A stretch of 64,000 nt of DNA from Stieleria neptunia (GTDB lineage Bacteria; Planctomycetota; Planctomycetia; Pirellulales; Pirellulaceae): positions 6,134,567 to 6,198,566 of the forward strand of contig NZ_CP037423.1 in assembly GCF_007754155.1 (NCBI RefSeq), in the 5' to 3' direction. The translations under genes and the position numbers were made by a program. The notes under the pieces were generated by a model that worked only from the letters and a program-made list of their open reading frames with translations, ran no database searches and had not been told where the DNA came from. Positions within the stretch are counted from its first letter, which is position 1, and each line of letters begins with the position of its first letter. This document shows, piece by piece, positions 27,643 to 37,664 of this stretch.

Positions 27643-28152
27643 ATGACAGAGCGAGCGGTTTTAGCGGGCGGGTGCTTTTGGGGCATGGAAGACCTGTTCC
27701 GCAAGCAACCCGGGGTGGTGTCGACGCGATGCGGTTACACCGGCGGCGACGTGGAACACGCGACCTATCGAAATCACGGTACACACGCCGAAGCGATCGA
27801 GGTGATTTTTGATCCGAGCGAGACGAATTTTCGAAAGCTACTGGAATTCTTTTTCCAGGTGCATGATCCGACCACACTGAATCGTCAAGGCAATGACCGC
27901 GGCATGTCGTATCGCTCGGCGATCTACTTCACCAGCGACCAACAACAACGCACCGCATTGGAAACGATCCAGGACGTCAACGCGTCGGGGATTTGGCCGG
28001 CCAAGGTCGTGACCGAAGTCGAGCCGGCGGGTGAGTTTTGGGAAGCCGAACCGGAACACCAAGATTACCTGTTGCGCAACCCGGGCGGTTACACCTGTCA
28101 CTTCATTCGACCCGACTGGGTGTTGCCGAAGCAAACCGAAGCAAGTTCGTGA
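27643..28152 (+). CDS. msrA: Peptide methionine (S)-S-oxide reductase MsrA
   Basis: 169 residues from ATG 27643, preferred over ATG 27637 because GGAG (27631-27634) then lies 8 bases upstream. The GGCFWG motif (Cys 11) is the catalytic cysteine. [12 protein letters not shown], the EVIFDP block and [23 protein letters not shown] are all typical. It reduces methionine-S-sulfoxide in oxidised proteins, regenerated by thioredoxin. It stands alone between a divergent minus-strand gene and a convergent aceF, followed by a palindromic repeat that may end transcription. Confidence 0.96.
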   Translation: MTERAVLAGGCFWGMEDLFRKQPGVVSTRCGYTGGDVEHATYRNHGTHAEAIEVIFDPSETNFRKLLEFFFQVHDPTTLNRQGNDRGMSYRSAIYFTSDQQQRTALETIQDVNASGIWPAKVVTEVEPAGEFWEAEPEHQDYLLRNPGGYTCHFIRPDWVLPKQTEASS

Positions 28153-28193
28153 CGCCCTGACGCGCAACCAAACCGTTCTCGGCTACGTCAATG

Positions 28194-28262
28194 GTGAGCC
28201 GCTCGCCGCAAGGCCTCGGGCAGCGTCGCAGTGCCCGGCCGCTGACGCGGCGCGCGGCTCAC
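28194..28262. repeat. Family D palindrome between msrA and aceF
   Basis: GTGAGCCGCTCGCCGCAAGG...GCGCGGCTCAC is a near copy of the inner part of the nested element at 17263-17330. It sits between convergent genes and could serve as a hairpin terminator. Confidence 0.8.
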
Positions 28263-28294
28263 AGAAACAGCAGGGCGCAAGCGCCCGGTCGAAA

Positions 28295-29773
28295 TCAGAA
28301 CGCCAGCAGCAGACGGCTGGGAGCTTCCAGCAAATCGATCACTTCGTTGAGGAAGCGTGCCGCGGTGCCGCCGTCGACCAGGCGATGGTCGTAGGAGAGC
28401 GAGAGCGGCATCATCAGCCGCGGCTGGATCGAATCGTCCGGCATCACGACGGGCAATTTGCGGCTGCGGCCGACCAGCAGAATCGCGACTTCCGGGACGT
28501 TGATGATCGGCGTGGAGTACTGCCCGCCGATGGCACCCAAGTTACTGATCGTGAACGAACCGCCGCGCAGGTCGTTGACGGCGAATTGGCCGCTGCGAAC
28601 CTTGCCGGCCATTTCGGCCAGCGTCCGCGTCACACCGGGCACGCTCATTCGATCGGCATCTTTCATCACCGGGACGACCAAGCCTCGGTCGGTATCCACG
28701 GCGACGCCGACGTTGACGTAGTCTTTGTAGATCAACTGCTCGTTTTCCGTATCGATCGTCGCGTTGATCGCCGGATGATGCTTCAGGGCCGTCGCCACCG
28801 CTTTGATCAAAAACGGCATCGTCGTCAACTTCAAACCTTGCTTGGCGTAGTCGTCCTTGCTGGTCTGGCGGAGATGTTCCAATTCGGTGATATCGGCATC
28901 ATCGAAATTGGTCACGCGGGGCACGGTCGACCAGCTGACGTGCATCTGCTTGCTGATCGTCTTGCGAATCTTGCTCATTCGTTCGACGTGAATCGAACCA
29001 AAATCATCCATCGCCGGTGTGCCGGGTCGATCGGACCCCAAGGCGGCCGCGGGGTCAGCCGCCGCGGCGGGAGTGGCCGGGCTGGCGGTCGCCGGGCTGG
29101 CAGCAGTCGACGCGGCGGCAGTCTGATTGGCAGCGGCTTGACTGGCCGACTGGCTGGCGGCGCGAACGGCCGCCAACACGTCGTCACGCGTGATGCGTCC
29201 GCCTTCGCCGGTTCCCGTAACCCGGGCCAAATCGACCCCGACCTCGCGTGCAAAGCGACGGACCGCCGGACCGGCCGGAATCACGCCCCCTTCGGCATCC
29301 GGATCGGCCGACGGGGCGGGTGCCGGGGCAGCAGCTGGCGTGGCCGGAGCGGCAGGTGCAGCCGGCGGGGCTTTGGCGGCGGGCGCGGGAGTTGCGGGAG
29401 CAGGCGCGGCGGGAGCAGGGGCCGGCGTGGCGGCAGCCGGCGCGGCGGGCGCGGGCGGCTCGGGTGCTTCCTCCTGGGTCGGTTCGGCTTTGGGCGTTTC
29501 CGGAGCCGGCTCGGCGGCCGGTGCCGCGGCACCCGATTCGGCTTCGACTTCGATCAACACACCCCCGATCGGCACCGTGTCCCCTTCGCCGACCGCGATC
29601 TTCGAGACCTTTCCGCTGACCGACGACGGGACCGGCACGGTCGCCTTGTCCGTCTCCATTTCGACGATGTCTTGGCCTTCGGAGATGACGTCTCCGACCG
29701 AGACGAACACTTCTAAGACGTCACCGGATTCGATGCCGTCACCAAGATCGGGAAGGGTAACTTCAGTAGCCAT
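28295..29773 (-). CDS. aceF: Pyruvate dehydrogenase E2, dihydrolipoamide acetyltransferase
   Basis: 492 residues from ATG 29773; the open frame continues upstream to 29815 without family sequence. There is a single N-terminal lipoyl domain with lipoylated Lys about 43 in [12 protein letters not shown] very long Ala/Pro-rich hinge follows (about 90-165). The peripheral subunit-binding domain reads [21 protein letters not shown]...[12 protein letters not shown] catalytic domain of 230 residues ends with the [14 protein letters not shown] active-site motif. It transfers the acetyl group from E1 to CoA. It lies 89 bases downstream of aceE on the same strand. Only one lipoyl domain is present, fewer than the three in E. 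coli. No E3 gene is in the window. Confidence 0.95.
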   Translation of the reverse strand: MATEVTLPDLGDGIESGDVLEVFVSVGDVISEGQDIVEMETDKATVPVPSSVSGKVSKIAVGEGDTVPIGGVLIEVEAESGAAAPAAEPAPETPKAEPTQEEAPEPPAPAAPAAATPAPAPAAPAPATPAPAAKAPPAAPAAPATPAAAPAPAPSADPDAEGGVIPAGPAVRRFAREVGVDLARVTGTGEGGRITRDDVLAAVRAASQSASQAAANQTAAASTAASPATASPATPAAAADPAAALGSDRPGTPAMDDFGSIHVERMSKIRKTISKQMHVSWSTVPRVTNFDDADITELEHLRQTSKDDYAKQGLKLTTMPFLIKAVATALKHHPAINATIDTENEQLIYKDYVNVGVAVDTDRGLVVPVMKDADRMSVPGVTRTLAEMAGKVRSGQFAVNDLRGGSFTISNLGAIGGQYSTPIINVPEVAILLVGRSRKLPVVMPDDSIQPRLMMPLSLSYDHRLVDGGTAARFLNEVIDLLEAPSRLLLAF

Positions 29774-29862
29774 AGATGAATTATCAGCGATAGGAGAGAG
29801 CTGGCGCGAAGGCATCGTGCCCTCGCTCGGTCGAAGGATAAACTTAGGTCAAAGGTGATCGA

Positions 29863-32592
29863 CTAAGCATAATAAGGGTCGGGTTTGTCCGCGTCATAGC
29901 CGAGGTCATCGATCGCCTGTTTGACGTCGGTCGGCGAAACGACACCGGCTTTGCACAGTCGGCTGAGCGTGGCGATCGTGACCGATTCTTTGTCCACTTC
30001 AAAGTGGCGGCGCAACGCTTCGCGGGTTTCGCTGCGGCCCATGCCGTCGGTCCCCAGGACATAGTAGTCGCCGGGGATCCAAGGTGTCAGTTGCTCGCCC
30101 AACGCGCGAACGTAGTCGCTGGCCGAGATGAAGGGGCCTTCGACCCCGTCGAGCACCTCTTCCAGGTAGCTCTTTTTCGGTGTCTCGGTGGGGTGCAGCA
30201 TATTCCAACGGTCACAAGCGGCCGCATCACGGCGGAGTTGTGTGTAGCTGGTCACGCTCCAAACGTCGCTGGCAACGCCGTATTTCTCGGCCAGCAACTC
30301 CTGGGCGGCGAGCACGCTGTTGAGAATCGCTCCGCTGCCGAACAATTGGACACGGGCTTTCGCCTTGTCGACTTCGCGGCTGCGGAATTTGTAAATGCCT
30401 TTGACGATTCCCTCTTGGCAACCTTCGGGCATTTCCGGATGCGTGTACTCTTCGTTCTCGCTCATCAAGTAGTAGATGCACTGTTCGCCCTCGGCGTACA
30501 TCTTCTGCAAGCCTTCTTGGATGATCACGACGGCCTCGTAGGCGAACGCGGGGTCATAGGACCGCACGGTCGGGAAAGCGATCGCGTTGAGCAAGCTGTG
30601 CCCGTCTTGGTGCTGCAGCCCTTCACCGTTGAGCGTCGTGCGGCCGGCCGTTCCGCCGACCAGGAATCCCTTGGCCCGCATGTCGGCGGCGGCCCAAATC
30701 AGGTCTCCGATGCGTTGGAAACCGAACATGCTGTAGTAGATGAAGAACGGAATCATGTTGACGCCGTGACAGCTGTAGGCGGTCCCGGCGGCGTTGAAGC
30801 TGGCCATCGACCCCGCTTCGGTGATGCCTTCTTCCAAGATCTGGCCGTCCTGCGCCTCTTTGTATTTCTGCAGAATCGCTGAATCGATCGGTTCGTACAG
30901 CTGTCCGGCGTGGGCGTAGATTCCGAACTGGGTGAACATCCCTTCCATCCCGAACGTCCGCGATTCATCGGGCACGATCGGAACCATGTACTTGCCGATC
31001 TTTTTATCGCGGCACAGGGCGATCAACGTTTGAACCACGGCGAACGTCGTGCTGATGCTCTTGTTCTCCAGCCGCTTGATCGTCTTGCCCATGTCATCCA
31101 GCGATGGAACTTCCAGCGTCGGGTGCTCGGTCGGGCGTGAGGGCAGGTAGCCACCCAAGGCCTTGCGCCGTTCGTGCAAGTACTTGATTTCAGTGCTGTT
31201 GGCCGGCGGCTTGTAGAACGGCGTGTTGACGACTTCGTCATCGCTGATCGGGATTCCGAACCGTGATCGGAACTCCAGCAACTCGGCTTCGTTCAGTTTT
31301 TTCTGGTTGTGGGCGACGTTGCGCCCTTCACCGGCCTCGCCCAAGCCATAGCCCTTGATGGTCTTGGCCAACACGACGGTCGGTTTTCCGTTCTTCAAGC
31401 TGACGGCTTTTTGGTAGGCCGCGAAGACTTTTTCGGGATCGTGCCCGCCGCGGCGCATTTTTTCCAGCTTTTCGTCGCTGTAGTTTTCGACCAGCTTGAG
31501 CAGTTCGGGGTACTTGCCGAAGAAGTGTTCGCGAATGTAGCTGCCCGGCATGCCGGTGTATTTCTGGTACTGGCCGTCGACGACCTCGCCCATCCGCTTG
31601 GCCAGCAAGCCCGTCGTGTCGCGGGCGAGCAATTCGTCCCACTCGCCGCCCCAGATGACCTTGATCACGTTCCAACCGGCACCGCGGAAGATCGATTCCA
31701 ATTCCTGAATGATCTTTCCGTTACCGCGGACCGGTCCGTCCAATCGCTGCAGGTTGCAGTTGATGACGAAGATCAAGTTGTCCAGCTTTTCTCGCGATGC
31801 CAATCCGATCGCGCCGAGTGTTTCCGGTTCGTCGCATTCGCCGTCGCCAAGGAATGCCCAAACCTTTTGGCCGCTGGTGTCTTTGATCCCGCGGTCGCGG
31901 AGGTATTCGTTGAATCGGGCCTGGTAGATCGACATGATCGGTCCCAACCCCATCGAGACCGTCGGGTACTCCCAAAAATCGGGCATCAACCAAGGGTGCG
32001 GGTAGCTGCTGAGCCCACCTTCGGGTTCCAGCTCACGTCGAAAATTGATCAGTTTGTCTTTGCCCAACCGGCCTTCCACGAACGCCCGACTGTACATCCC
32101 CGGGGACGCGTGGCCTTGGAAGTAAACCGAATCCCCGCTGTATCCGTCTTCGCCACGGCCTTTGAAAAAGTGATTGAAGGCGACTTCGTAAAGCGTCGCG
32201 CTGGAGGCAAAGGTACTGATGTGTCCGCCGATTCCCCCGCCGCGTTTGTTGCCTCCGACGACCATCGCCATCGCGTTCCAGCGGATGATCGATTTGATGC
32301 GTCGTTCCAAATCACGGTTGCCCGGATAAGCCGGCTCGTCATGCACCGGAATCGTATTCAGGTACGGCGTGGTCGTGTCGGCCGCCGCTTGCACGCCTTG
32401 CTCGGCGGCACGGTCACGGAGTTTCTCGAGCAAAAAACGAACTCGATCATGACCTTTGCTCTTAAGCACGTATTCGAGCGACGAAAGCCACTCCTTCGTT
32501 TCTGAAGCATCGATATCGACTTCAGCGTTCCGCTCAAGTTCGCCAAGTTGCTTCTTCACTTCATCCTGGGCGATCATCTTCGAGTCGTTCAT
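29863..32592 (-). CDS. aceE: Pyruvate dehydrogenase E1 component (homodimeric type)
   Basis: 909 residues, a full-length E. coli-type homodimeric E1. The thiamine-diphosphate motif runs from GDGECDEPE to NLIFVINCN. Other family blocks are GNRDLERRIKSIIRWNAMAMV, GGLSSYPHPWLMPDFWEYPTVSMGLGP, and C-terminal SVTSYTQLRRDAAACDRWN. It decarboxylates pyruvate and passes the acetyl unit to the E2 lipoyl domain. ATG 32592 is the first gene of an aceE-aceF unit. Planctomycetes usually carry this form. Confidence 0.97.
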   Translation of the reverse strand: MNDSKMIAQDEVKKQLGELERNAEVDIDASETKEWLSSLEYVLKSKGHDRVRFLLEKLRDRAAEQGVQAAADTTTPYLNTIPVHDEPAYPGNRDLERRIKSIIRWNAMAMVVGGNKRGGGIGGHISTFASSATLYEVAFNHFFKGRGEDGYSGDSVYFQGHASPGMYSRAFVEGRLGKDKLINFRRELEPEGGLSSYPHPWLMPDFWEYPTVSMGLGPIMSIYQARFNEYLRDRGIKDTSGQKVWAFLGDGECDEPETLGAIGLASREKLDNLIFVINCNLQRLDGPVRGNGKIIQELESIFRGAGWNVIKVIWGGEWDELLARDTTGLLAKRMGEVVDGQYQKYTGMPGSYIREHFFGKYPELLKLVENYSDEKLEKMRRGGHDPEKVFAAYQKAVSLKNGKPTVVLAKTIKGYGLGEAGEGRNVAHNQKKLNEAELLEFRSRFGIPISDDEVVNTPFYKPPANSTEIKYLHERRKALGGYLPSRPTEHPTLEVPSLDDMGKTIKRLENKSISTTFAVVQTLIALCRDKKIGKYMVPIVPDESRTFGMEGMFTQFGIYAHAGQLYEPIDSAILQKYKEAQDGQILEEGITEAGSMASFNAAGTAYSCHGVNMIPFFIYYSMFGFQRIGDLIWAAADMRAKGFLVGGTAGRTTLNGEGLQHQDGHSLLNAIAFPTVRSYDPAFAYEAVVIIQEGLQKMYAEGEQCIYYLMSENEEYTHPEMPEGCQEGIVKGIYKFRSREVDKAKARVQLFGSGAILNSVLAAQELLAEKYGVASDVWSVTSYTQLRRDAAACDRWNMLHPTETPKKSYLEEVLDGVEGPFISASDYVRALGEQLTPWIPGDYYVLGTDGMGRSETREALRRHFEVDKESVTIATLSRLCKAGVVSPTDVKQAIDDLGYDADKPDPYYA

Positions 32593-33061
32593 ACAAGCAA
32601 GTTCCCTGAAGGCAAGTTCACAAATCGAATCAGCGGTCGCGCTGACCGGTCCAAGCGAACCGTTTCGATCAGCAACCGAATCATTCGGCAGGTCGTTCCA
32701 CTCTTCGGCGTCTCAAACGCACAATGTTCACTCCGATGGAAATTCACGCGGGTGAAATTGATTGTTCGCAACAACCGAAGTGTTACGGTAACTCGAAGGC
32801 CACCGTTGATCCAATTTGAAGAGTTTATGGCTTTTGTGCAGCCCCAAAAGGGTAGCCGCCGGGGGCTTGCGGCGACAAGGGCCTGGCGTTAATACGTGGT
32901 CCTGTCGCCCATTGCGGCGGACAGACAGGGGCAGCAAATGCCGCTGCGACTTTTTAGCTTCCGGCGACCCTGCGGACAAACCCCCTCCGCGGAGCTACCC
33001 GCGCCGTCAATCTTGACTATCGAAGCGATTCGAGCATTCACGGTTCAACCGCCCCCCACTC
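32593..33061. other. aceE leader and intergenic repeat
   Basis: Divergent spacer between aceE (minus) and the SDR gene (plus). No gene seen. Around 32860-32910 there is an inverted stretch, GGCGACAAGGG...CCTGTCGCC, that can form a hairpin. No recognisable PdhR-type operator could be picked out. Confidence 0.45.
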
Positions 33062-33880
33062 ATGCAAGCGTGCCCTCTCCGAGCTGTCGTGACCGGTGCT
33101 TCATCGGGGATCGGTCGTCAGATCGCGATCGGTCTGGCGCGACAACACGGCTCGTATGGTTCCGCCGCCGATGAAGCCGTCGCGGCAAAATTTGTGATTC
33201 ATTTCCGCAAGAATCTACGCGGCGCCGAAGAAACCGCCGCTGCGGTGGAATCCTTGGGGGCGACGCCCCGGCTGGTTCAAGCCGACATCTGCCAGCCGCA
33301 GCAGCGACGGCGGTTGCTCGACGAGAGTTGGGACTTCCTCGGCCCGCCGACCACTTGGGTCAACAACGCGGGGGCAGACGTGTTGACCGGTGAGTTTCAA
33401 CACGAAACGTTCGGCGAGAAATTGCGGCGGCTGATCGAAACCGATGTCCTGGCGACGATCGACCTGAGCCGTCAAGTGATCCGGTGCTGGACGGATGACA
33501 TTCCCAGCGGCCAGACGCCGCCACCCTCGATGACGTTCATCGGATGGGACCAAGCACCGCTGGGGATGGAAGGGGACGCCGGGCAAATGTTCGGTCCGGT
33601 CAAAGCCGCCGTGATGGCGTTTGCCAATAGCGTCGCACAGGACGTCGGTCCGAACATTCGCGTCAACACGGTCGCCCCCGGCTGGATCAAAACGGCGTGG
33701 GGCGAAACAACCGATGCCTACTGGGACGGGCGGGCGCGACGTCAATCGTTGATGAATCGCTGGGGGACCCCCGAAGACGTGGCGCGGGCGGTGTGTTACG
33801 TCGCCGATCCGGACAACACGTTCTGCAGCGGCCAAACGATTCAAGTCAACGGCGGCTGGAGTCGGACACACCCACGCTGA
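33062..33880 (+). CDS. SDR-family oxidoreductase-like protein lacking the catalytic Tyr
   Basis: 272 residues. The Rossmann signature TGASSGIG (11-18) and NNAG (101-104) are intact, as is the C-terminal NTVAPGWIKTAWGE and the dinucleotide-dependent family ending CSGQTIQVNGGW. The YxxxK active site reads F-G-P-V-K (177-181), TTC in the DNA, and the usual Ser about 13 residues before is not found (GWDQ). An insertion, SYGSAADEAVAAK (31-43), splits the second beta strand. It can probably still bind NAD(P), but normal SDR redox catalysis is doubtful. It may be a pseudo-enzyme or have an altered reaction. Confidence 0.85.
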   Translation: MQACPLRAVVTGASSGIGRQIAIGLARQHGSYGSAADEAVAAKFVIHFRKNLRGAEETAAAVESLGATPRLVQADICQPQQRRRLLDESWDFLGPPTTWVNNAGADVLTGEFQHETFGEKLRRLIETDVLATIDLSRQVIRCWTDDIPSGQTPPPSMTFIGWDQAPLGMEGDAGQMFGPVKAAVMAFANSVAQDVGPNIRVNTVAPGWIKTAWGETTDAYWDGRARRQSLMNRWGTPEDVARAVCYVADPDNTFCSGQTIQVNGGWSRTHPR

Positions 33881-33987
33881 ATTCGTTAGACTGCTCCACG
33901 GACCAGACGGGTCCACTGCCCAGCCAGGTCCACTGCCCAGCCAGGGCGGCGGCACCTCCGCATCGTTTTTCTCCTCTTGAGTGATTT

Positions 33988-34992
33988 ATGACCAGCGCTG
34001 ATGAATCGACCCAAGCGAAAGCCGACCACTTTCGCGAGCGTTATGAACAAGTTCGTGAAATGATCGGCCGCGTCATCGTGGGTCATGACGACATCGTCCA
34101 GGGAGTCCTGACGGCGATGCTGTGTGGCGGACACTGCCTGCTGGAAGGTGTGCCGGGGCTGGGCAAAACGATGCTGGTGCGAACGCTGTCGGAAGTGTTG
34201 GATCTGGATTTCAATCGAATCCAATTCACCCCCGACTTGATGCCGGCGGATATTTTGGGAACCAACATGATCGTCGAATCGGAAGACGGTCGACGGCAGT
34301 TCCAATTTCAACGCGGACCGGTCTTCACCCAGATTCTGCTGGCCGACGAAATCAACCGCGCGACGCCCAAGACGCAGTCCGCGATGCTGGAAACGATGCA
34401 GGAGGGCACGGTCACGGCGGCCGGTGCGCGCTACGAACTGGAACAACCCTTCTTCGTCTTGGCGACCCAAAACCCGATCGAACAAGAGGGCACCTATCCG
34501 CTGCCGGAAGCCCAATTGGACCGGTTCCTGTTCAAGTTGGTTGTCGGCTACAGCAGCCGTGACGATCTCAACACGATCGTGGAACGAACCACCCGCGGCG
34601 AGAAACCGCAAATCGAAAAGGTGATGGATGGGGCCGAAATTCGCGGCATGCAAGCCATGGTGCGGGACGTCGTGCTGACACCTCCGATCCGCGACTACTT
34701 GGTCCGACTGACCCTGGCCACCCATCCCGACGGCGCCCACTCGGTCGACGCCACCAATCAATACGTGCGTTGGGGTGCCAGTCCGCGGGGCGCCCAGACC
34801 CTGGCTTTGGCGTCAAAAGTCCGCGCCATCCTGGCCGGACGCTACAACGTCAGTTTCGAAGACATCCGCCGCGTCTATCTGCCGACGATGCGACACCGCG
34901 TGCTGCTCAACTTCGAAGCCCAAGCCGAGGGCATCGAAACCGATTCGGTGCTGCTGGAGATTCTGGAAAAAGTCCGCGAGGCCGCCGAGTAG
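33988..34992 (+). CDS. MoxR-family AAA+ ATPase
   Basis: 334 residues. Walker A is GVPGLGKT (54-61), Walker B LLADEINRA, sensor 1 region VLATQNPIEQEGTYPLPEAQLDRF, and a C-terminal lid with SPRGAQTLALASKVRAILAGR. It is full length for MoxR. These chaperone-like ATPases act with VWA or DUF58 partners to mature metal enzymes or the cell surface, but no such partner is within this window. The next gene is on the same strand but is separated by about 500 bases of repeat DNA, so it appears to be monocistronic here. Confidence 0.93.
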   Translation: MTSADESTQAKADHFRERYEQVREMIGRVIVGHDDIVQGVLTAMLCGGHCLLEGVPGLGKTMLVRTLSEVLDLDFNRIQFTPDLMPADILGTNMIVESEDGRRQFQFQRGPVFTQILLADEINRATPKTQSAMLETMQEGTVTAAGARYELEQPFFVLATQNPIEQEGTYPLPEAQLDRFLFKLVVGYSSRDDLNTIVERTTRGEKPQIEKVMDGAEIRGMQAMVRDVVLTPPIRDYLVRLTLATHPDGAHSVDATNQYVRWGASPRGAQTLALASKVRAILAGRYNVSFEDIRRVYLPTMRHRVLLNFEAQAEGIETDSVLLEILEKVREAAE

Positions 34993-35007
34993 CGGACTCG
35001 CCTCCCT

Positions 35008-35124
35008 TGTTCCCGGGCTCCGCCTGGGAACACACTGTATTGGAGGCTCCCGCCTCCTGCCCGTGAACCGCCTGTGGCGGAGCCACACCGCCAGAAGCGT
35101 TCCAAGGCGGAGCCCTGGAACGAG
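35008..35124. repeat. Palindrome family F (GTTCCCGGGCTCCGCC)
   Basis: A run of nested inverted repeats: GTTCCCGGGCTCCGCCTGGG and GCGGAGCCCTGGAACG at the ends, and CGCCTGTGGCGGAGCC inside. The segment is non-coding despite an open frame. A partial related motif, GGCGGAGCCTGGGAACGAG, occurs near 17128-17146. The rest of 34993-35506 shows no gene and no clear Pho box. Confidence 0.7.
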
Positions 35125-35506
35125 TGGAAATCGCACACACTCATGCGGGGGGGCCAGCATCGGCGGTACGCTCACCCGGCGCGAAGAAATCCGGCAGAAC
35201 GGACGAAAACTCCCAGAAAGTCGTCAAGTTTGTGGCCGGCTCTCGGGATGGAAATCGGACGCGACGCGGGGAATTGTTGGATATCTGTGCACCGCGTCCC
35301 AGGTTCATCGAATCTTCACACGGGTAGCGTCTGCTAGACGGTCGTCAATTCAGGCAGTCGCTGCTATCTTTCCGCGCATGGCCCCTTTCGGGGCACGCTT
35401 TGCCGCTCTCCTGTTGATCGGCAGCCTTTCGAATCGCGACACGGGTTCCCCCCCATTCTTTACCGGAGTCTTTCCTGGGATGTTCCTCCAAATCACTTCT
35501 CGCTCG

Positions 35507-36571
35507 ATGCCCCGGAATCGGAAACGAGCGATCGGCTGCGTTGCGTTGTTCTCGAGTCTGATGGTCGCAATGGCCGGGTGCGGCAGCCAGACGGAAACGT
35601 CAACGACCGAACCGGGCAGCGGGACCGCCGCCTCCAACCTGACCGGCACGATCAAGATCAACGGCAGCAGCACGGTGCAACCGATCGCCAACGCGGTCAA
35701 AGAAGAGTTTGCCAAGCTGTATCCCGATGTGACGGTCAGCGTCGATGGGAAAGGCACCGGAAACGGGTTCAAGATGTTCCAAGACAAAGAGACCGACATT
35801 TCCGACGCGTCGCGTCCGATCAAACCGGGTGAATTCGAAGCGTGTAAAGAAAACGGCGTCGAGTTCATCGAAATGCCCGTCGCCTATGACGGACTGACGA
35901 TCGTGGTGCACCCCAAAAACGATTGGGTCGACACGTTGACGGTCGACCAACTGAAACAGATCTTTGTCGGTGCTGACGCGGCCAAGAAATGGAGCGACGT
36001 CGACTCCAGTTGGCCGGAGGAAACGATCGAGATTTTTTCACCGGGAACCGGCAGCGGGACGTACGACTATTTCCGCGAAGTCGTGATCGGCAAATCCGAA
36101 GCGGCGCTGCGAAACGACATGAACTTGAACGAAGACGACAACGTTCTGGTCAACGGTGTCGCCGGAAATCCCTATGCGATCGGATTCTTCGGCGTGGCGT
36201 ACTACGAAGAGAGCAAGGACAAATTGAAGGCCGCAAAAATCGTCAATCCCAAAGACGAGCAAGCGTACTTGCCGACGCCGGAGAACATCGCCAGCGGAGC
36301 CTACGCACCGTTCAGCCGACCGTTGTTTATCTATGTCAGCACCGCTTCGCTGCCCCGTGCCGAAGTGGCGACCTTTGTGTCGTACTTCCTGGACAACGCA
36401 CCGACGCTTTGCGAACGCGTCGGCTACGTCCGACTGCCCGATGAGATCATGCAACGTGCAATGAACAACTTGGACGCAGAAAACGCCGGAACCCACTACA
36501 TCGATGCCGATGGTAACTCGCGTAGTGGTGCGGTTGCTGACATCTATCAGCCGGAAAACTTGACCAAGTAG
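35507..36571 (+). CDS. pstS: Phosphate ABC transporter substrate-binding lipoprotein PstS
   Basis: 354 residues from ATG 35507; the frame is open much further upstream but that part reads through repeat DNA. The signal ends with a lipobox, MVAMAGC, so it is probably a lipoprotein. The phosphate-binding core shows INGSSTVQPIANAVKEEFAK, SVDGKGTGNGFKMF, ISDASRPIK and FSPGTGSGTYDYFRE, which match PstS binding loops. It is the first gene of the pst operon. A 78-bp palindrome (36599-36676) separates it from pstC, which may give more of the binding protein than of the membrane genes, as in other binding-protein operons. Confidence 0.95.
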   Translation: MPRNRKRAIGCVALFSSLMVAMAGCGSQTETSTTEPGSGTAASNLTGTIKINGSSTVQPIANAVKEEFAKLYPDVTVSVDGKGTGNGFKMFQDKETDISDASRPIKPGEFEACKENGVEFIEMPVAYDGLTIVVHPKNDWVDTLTVDQLKQIFVGADAAKKWSDVDSSWPEETIEIFSPGTGSGTYDYFREVVIGKSEAALRNDMNLNEDDNVLVNGVAGNPYAIGFFGVAYYEESKDKLKAAKIVNPKDEQAYLPTPENIASGAYAPFSRPLFIYVSTASLPRAEVATFVSYFLDNAPTLCERVGYVRLPDEIMQRAMNNLDAENAGTHYIDADGNSRSGAVADIYQPENLTK

Positions 36572-36598
36572 GCGCAGTAACAGATGGCATGGGCATCA

Positions 36599-36676
36599 GT
36601 GTTGGTGTGCAGGCTTTAGCCGCCCTCTGTCGCTGCTTTGCAGCGACAGGGTATCGCCTAAAGACTAAACACCAAC
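36599..36676. repeat. Palindrome (family A) between pstS and pstC
   Basis: Arms GTGTTGGTGT...GGCTTTAG and CTAAAGACTAAACACCAAC surround CTGTCGCTGCTTTGCAGCGACAG, itself a perfect short hairpin. The sequence is shared with bases 100-165. It lies in the 145-bp gap between pstS and pstC. Confidence 0.85.
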
Positions 36677-36716
36677 GGTTGCTGCCCCCCTGCAATCGGA
36701 AGCATACGGTGAACTG

Positions 36717-37664
36717 ATGACGCTCCCCCAAGCACTTCAAAATCGCGAGTTTCGGTCGACCCGCTCGGGTGCCTTGTCGGAACGTCTGATTGTGATTTCG
36801 CTGGCGTTATGCGCCACTGCAACGGTGCTGATCACGGTCGGCATCATTTACATGCTGATCACGCAGAGTGCGGGCTTCTTTCGCAGCGACGCGGTCACGA
36901 TGTCGGGTTTCTTGACCGACACCGAATGGACCGCTCTGCAAAGCAAAGACTTGGCGCAGGCCAAATTCGGAATCATGCCGCTGCTCAGTGGGACGTTCCG
37001 TGTGACGCTGATCGCGATGATCATCGCGTTACCGTTAGGTCTGATTACGGCGATCTACCTGAGCGAATTCGCGTCGGCGAAGATCCGATCCTGGCTCAAA
37101 CCGATCTTGGAGATCATTGCCGGCGTCCCCACGGTCGTGCTCGGCTACTTTGCCATTTTGGTCATCAGCCCGTCGCTTCAACTGTTCAGCGACGGGGCGT
37201 TCTCAACCTTCAATGCAACCAGCGCGGGGATCGCCGTCGGCATCCTCTGTCTGCCGATGGTCTGCAGCCTGTCCGAGGACGCGATGCGTGCGGTGCCGCG
37301 CAGCTTGCGTGAAGGCGCCTACGGCCTCGGTTGCACCCCGTTTGAAACGTCCGTGAAAGTGGTCGTTCCCGCGGCGCTCAGCGGCATCATTTCGGCGTTC
37401 TTGCTCGCCTTCAGTCGAGCGATCGGCGAAACCATGGTGGTTGCGTTGGCTGCCGGAACGCTGCCCACGCTGACGCTCGACCCGACGCAGCAAGCGCAAA
37501 CGATGACGGGGTTCATCGTCGAGATGATCAAGAGCGAAAGCGAATACGGCACCGTACAGTACTACAGCCTTTACGCGGTCGCCGTGACGCTGTTCACCAT
37601 CACCTTTCTGATGACACTGGTCGGCCAAATCATCCGTCGACGATTCAAGGAGTCGTACCAATGA
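36717..37664 (+). CDS. pstC: Phosphate ABC transporter permease PstC
   Basis: 315 residues with about six membrane helices. The permease EAA-type motif lies in AVPRSLREGAYGLGCTPFETSVKVVVPAAL. GIMPLLSGTFRVTLIAMIIALPLG and SRAIGETMVVALAAG are typical PstC. It forms the phosphate channel with PstA. ATGA at 37661-37664 couples it to pstA. Length is normal. Confidence 0.95.
   Translation: MTLPQALQNREFRSTRSGALSERLIVISLALCATATVLITVGIIYMLITQSAGFFRSDAVTMSGFLTDTEWTALQSKDLAQAKFGIMPLLSGTFRVTLIAMIIALPLGLITAIYLSEFASAKIRSWLKPILEIIAGVPTVVLGYFAILVISPSLQLFSDGAFSTFNATSAGIAVGILCLPMVCSLSEDAMRAVPRSLREGAYGLGCTPFETSVKVVVPAALSGIISAFLLAFSRAIGETMVVALAAGTLPTLTLDPTQQAQTMTGFIVEMIKSESEYGTVQYYSLYAVAVTLFTITFLMTLVGQIIRRRFKESYQ

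Noticed and set aside
34775..35506. In-frame extension upstream of PstS
   Set aside because: It runs through the end of the MoxR gene in another frame and through a palindromic repeat; the lipoprotein signal begins at 35507.
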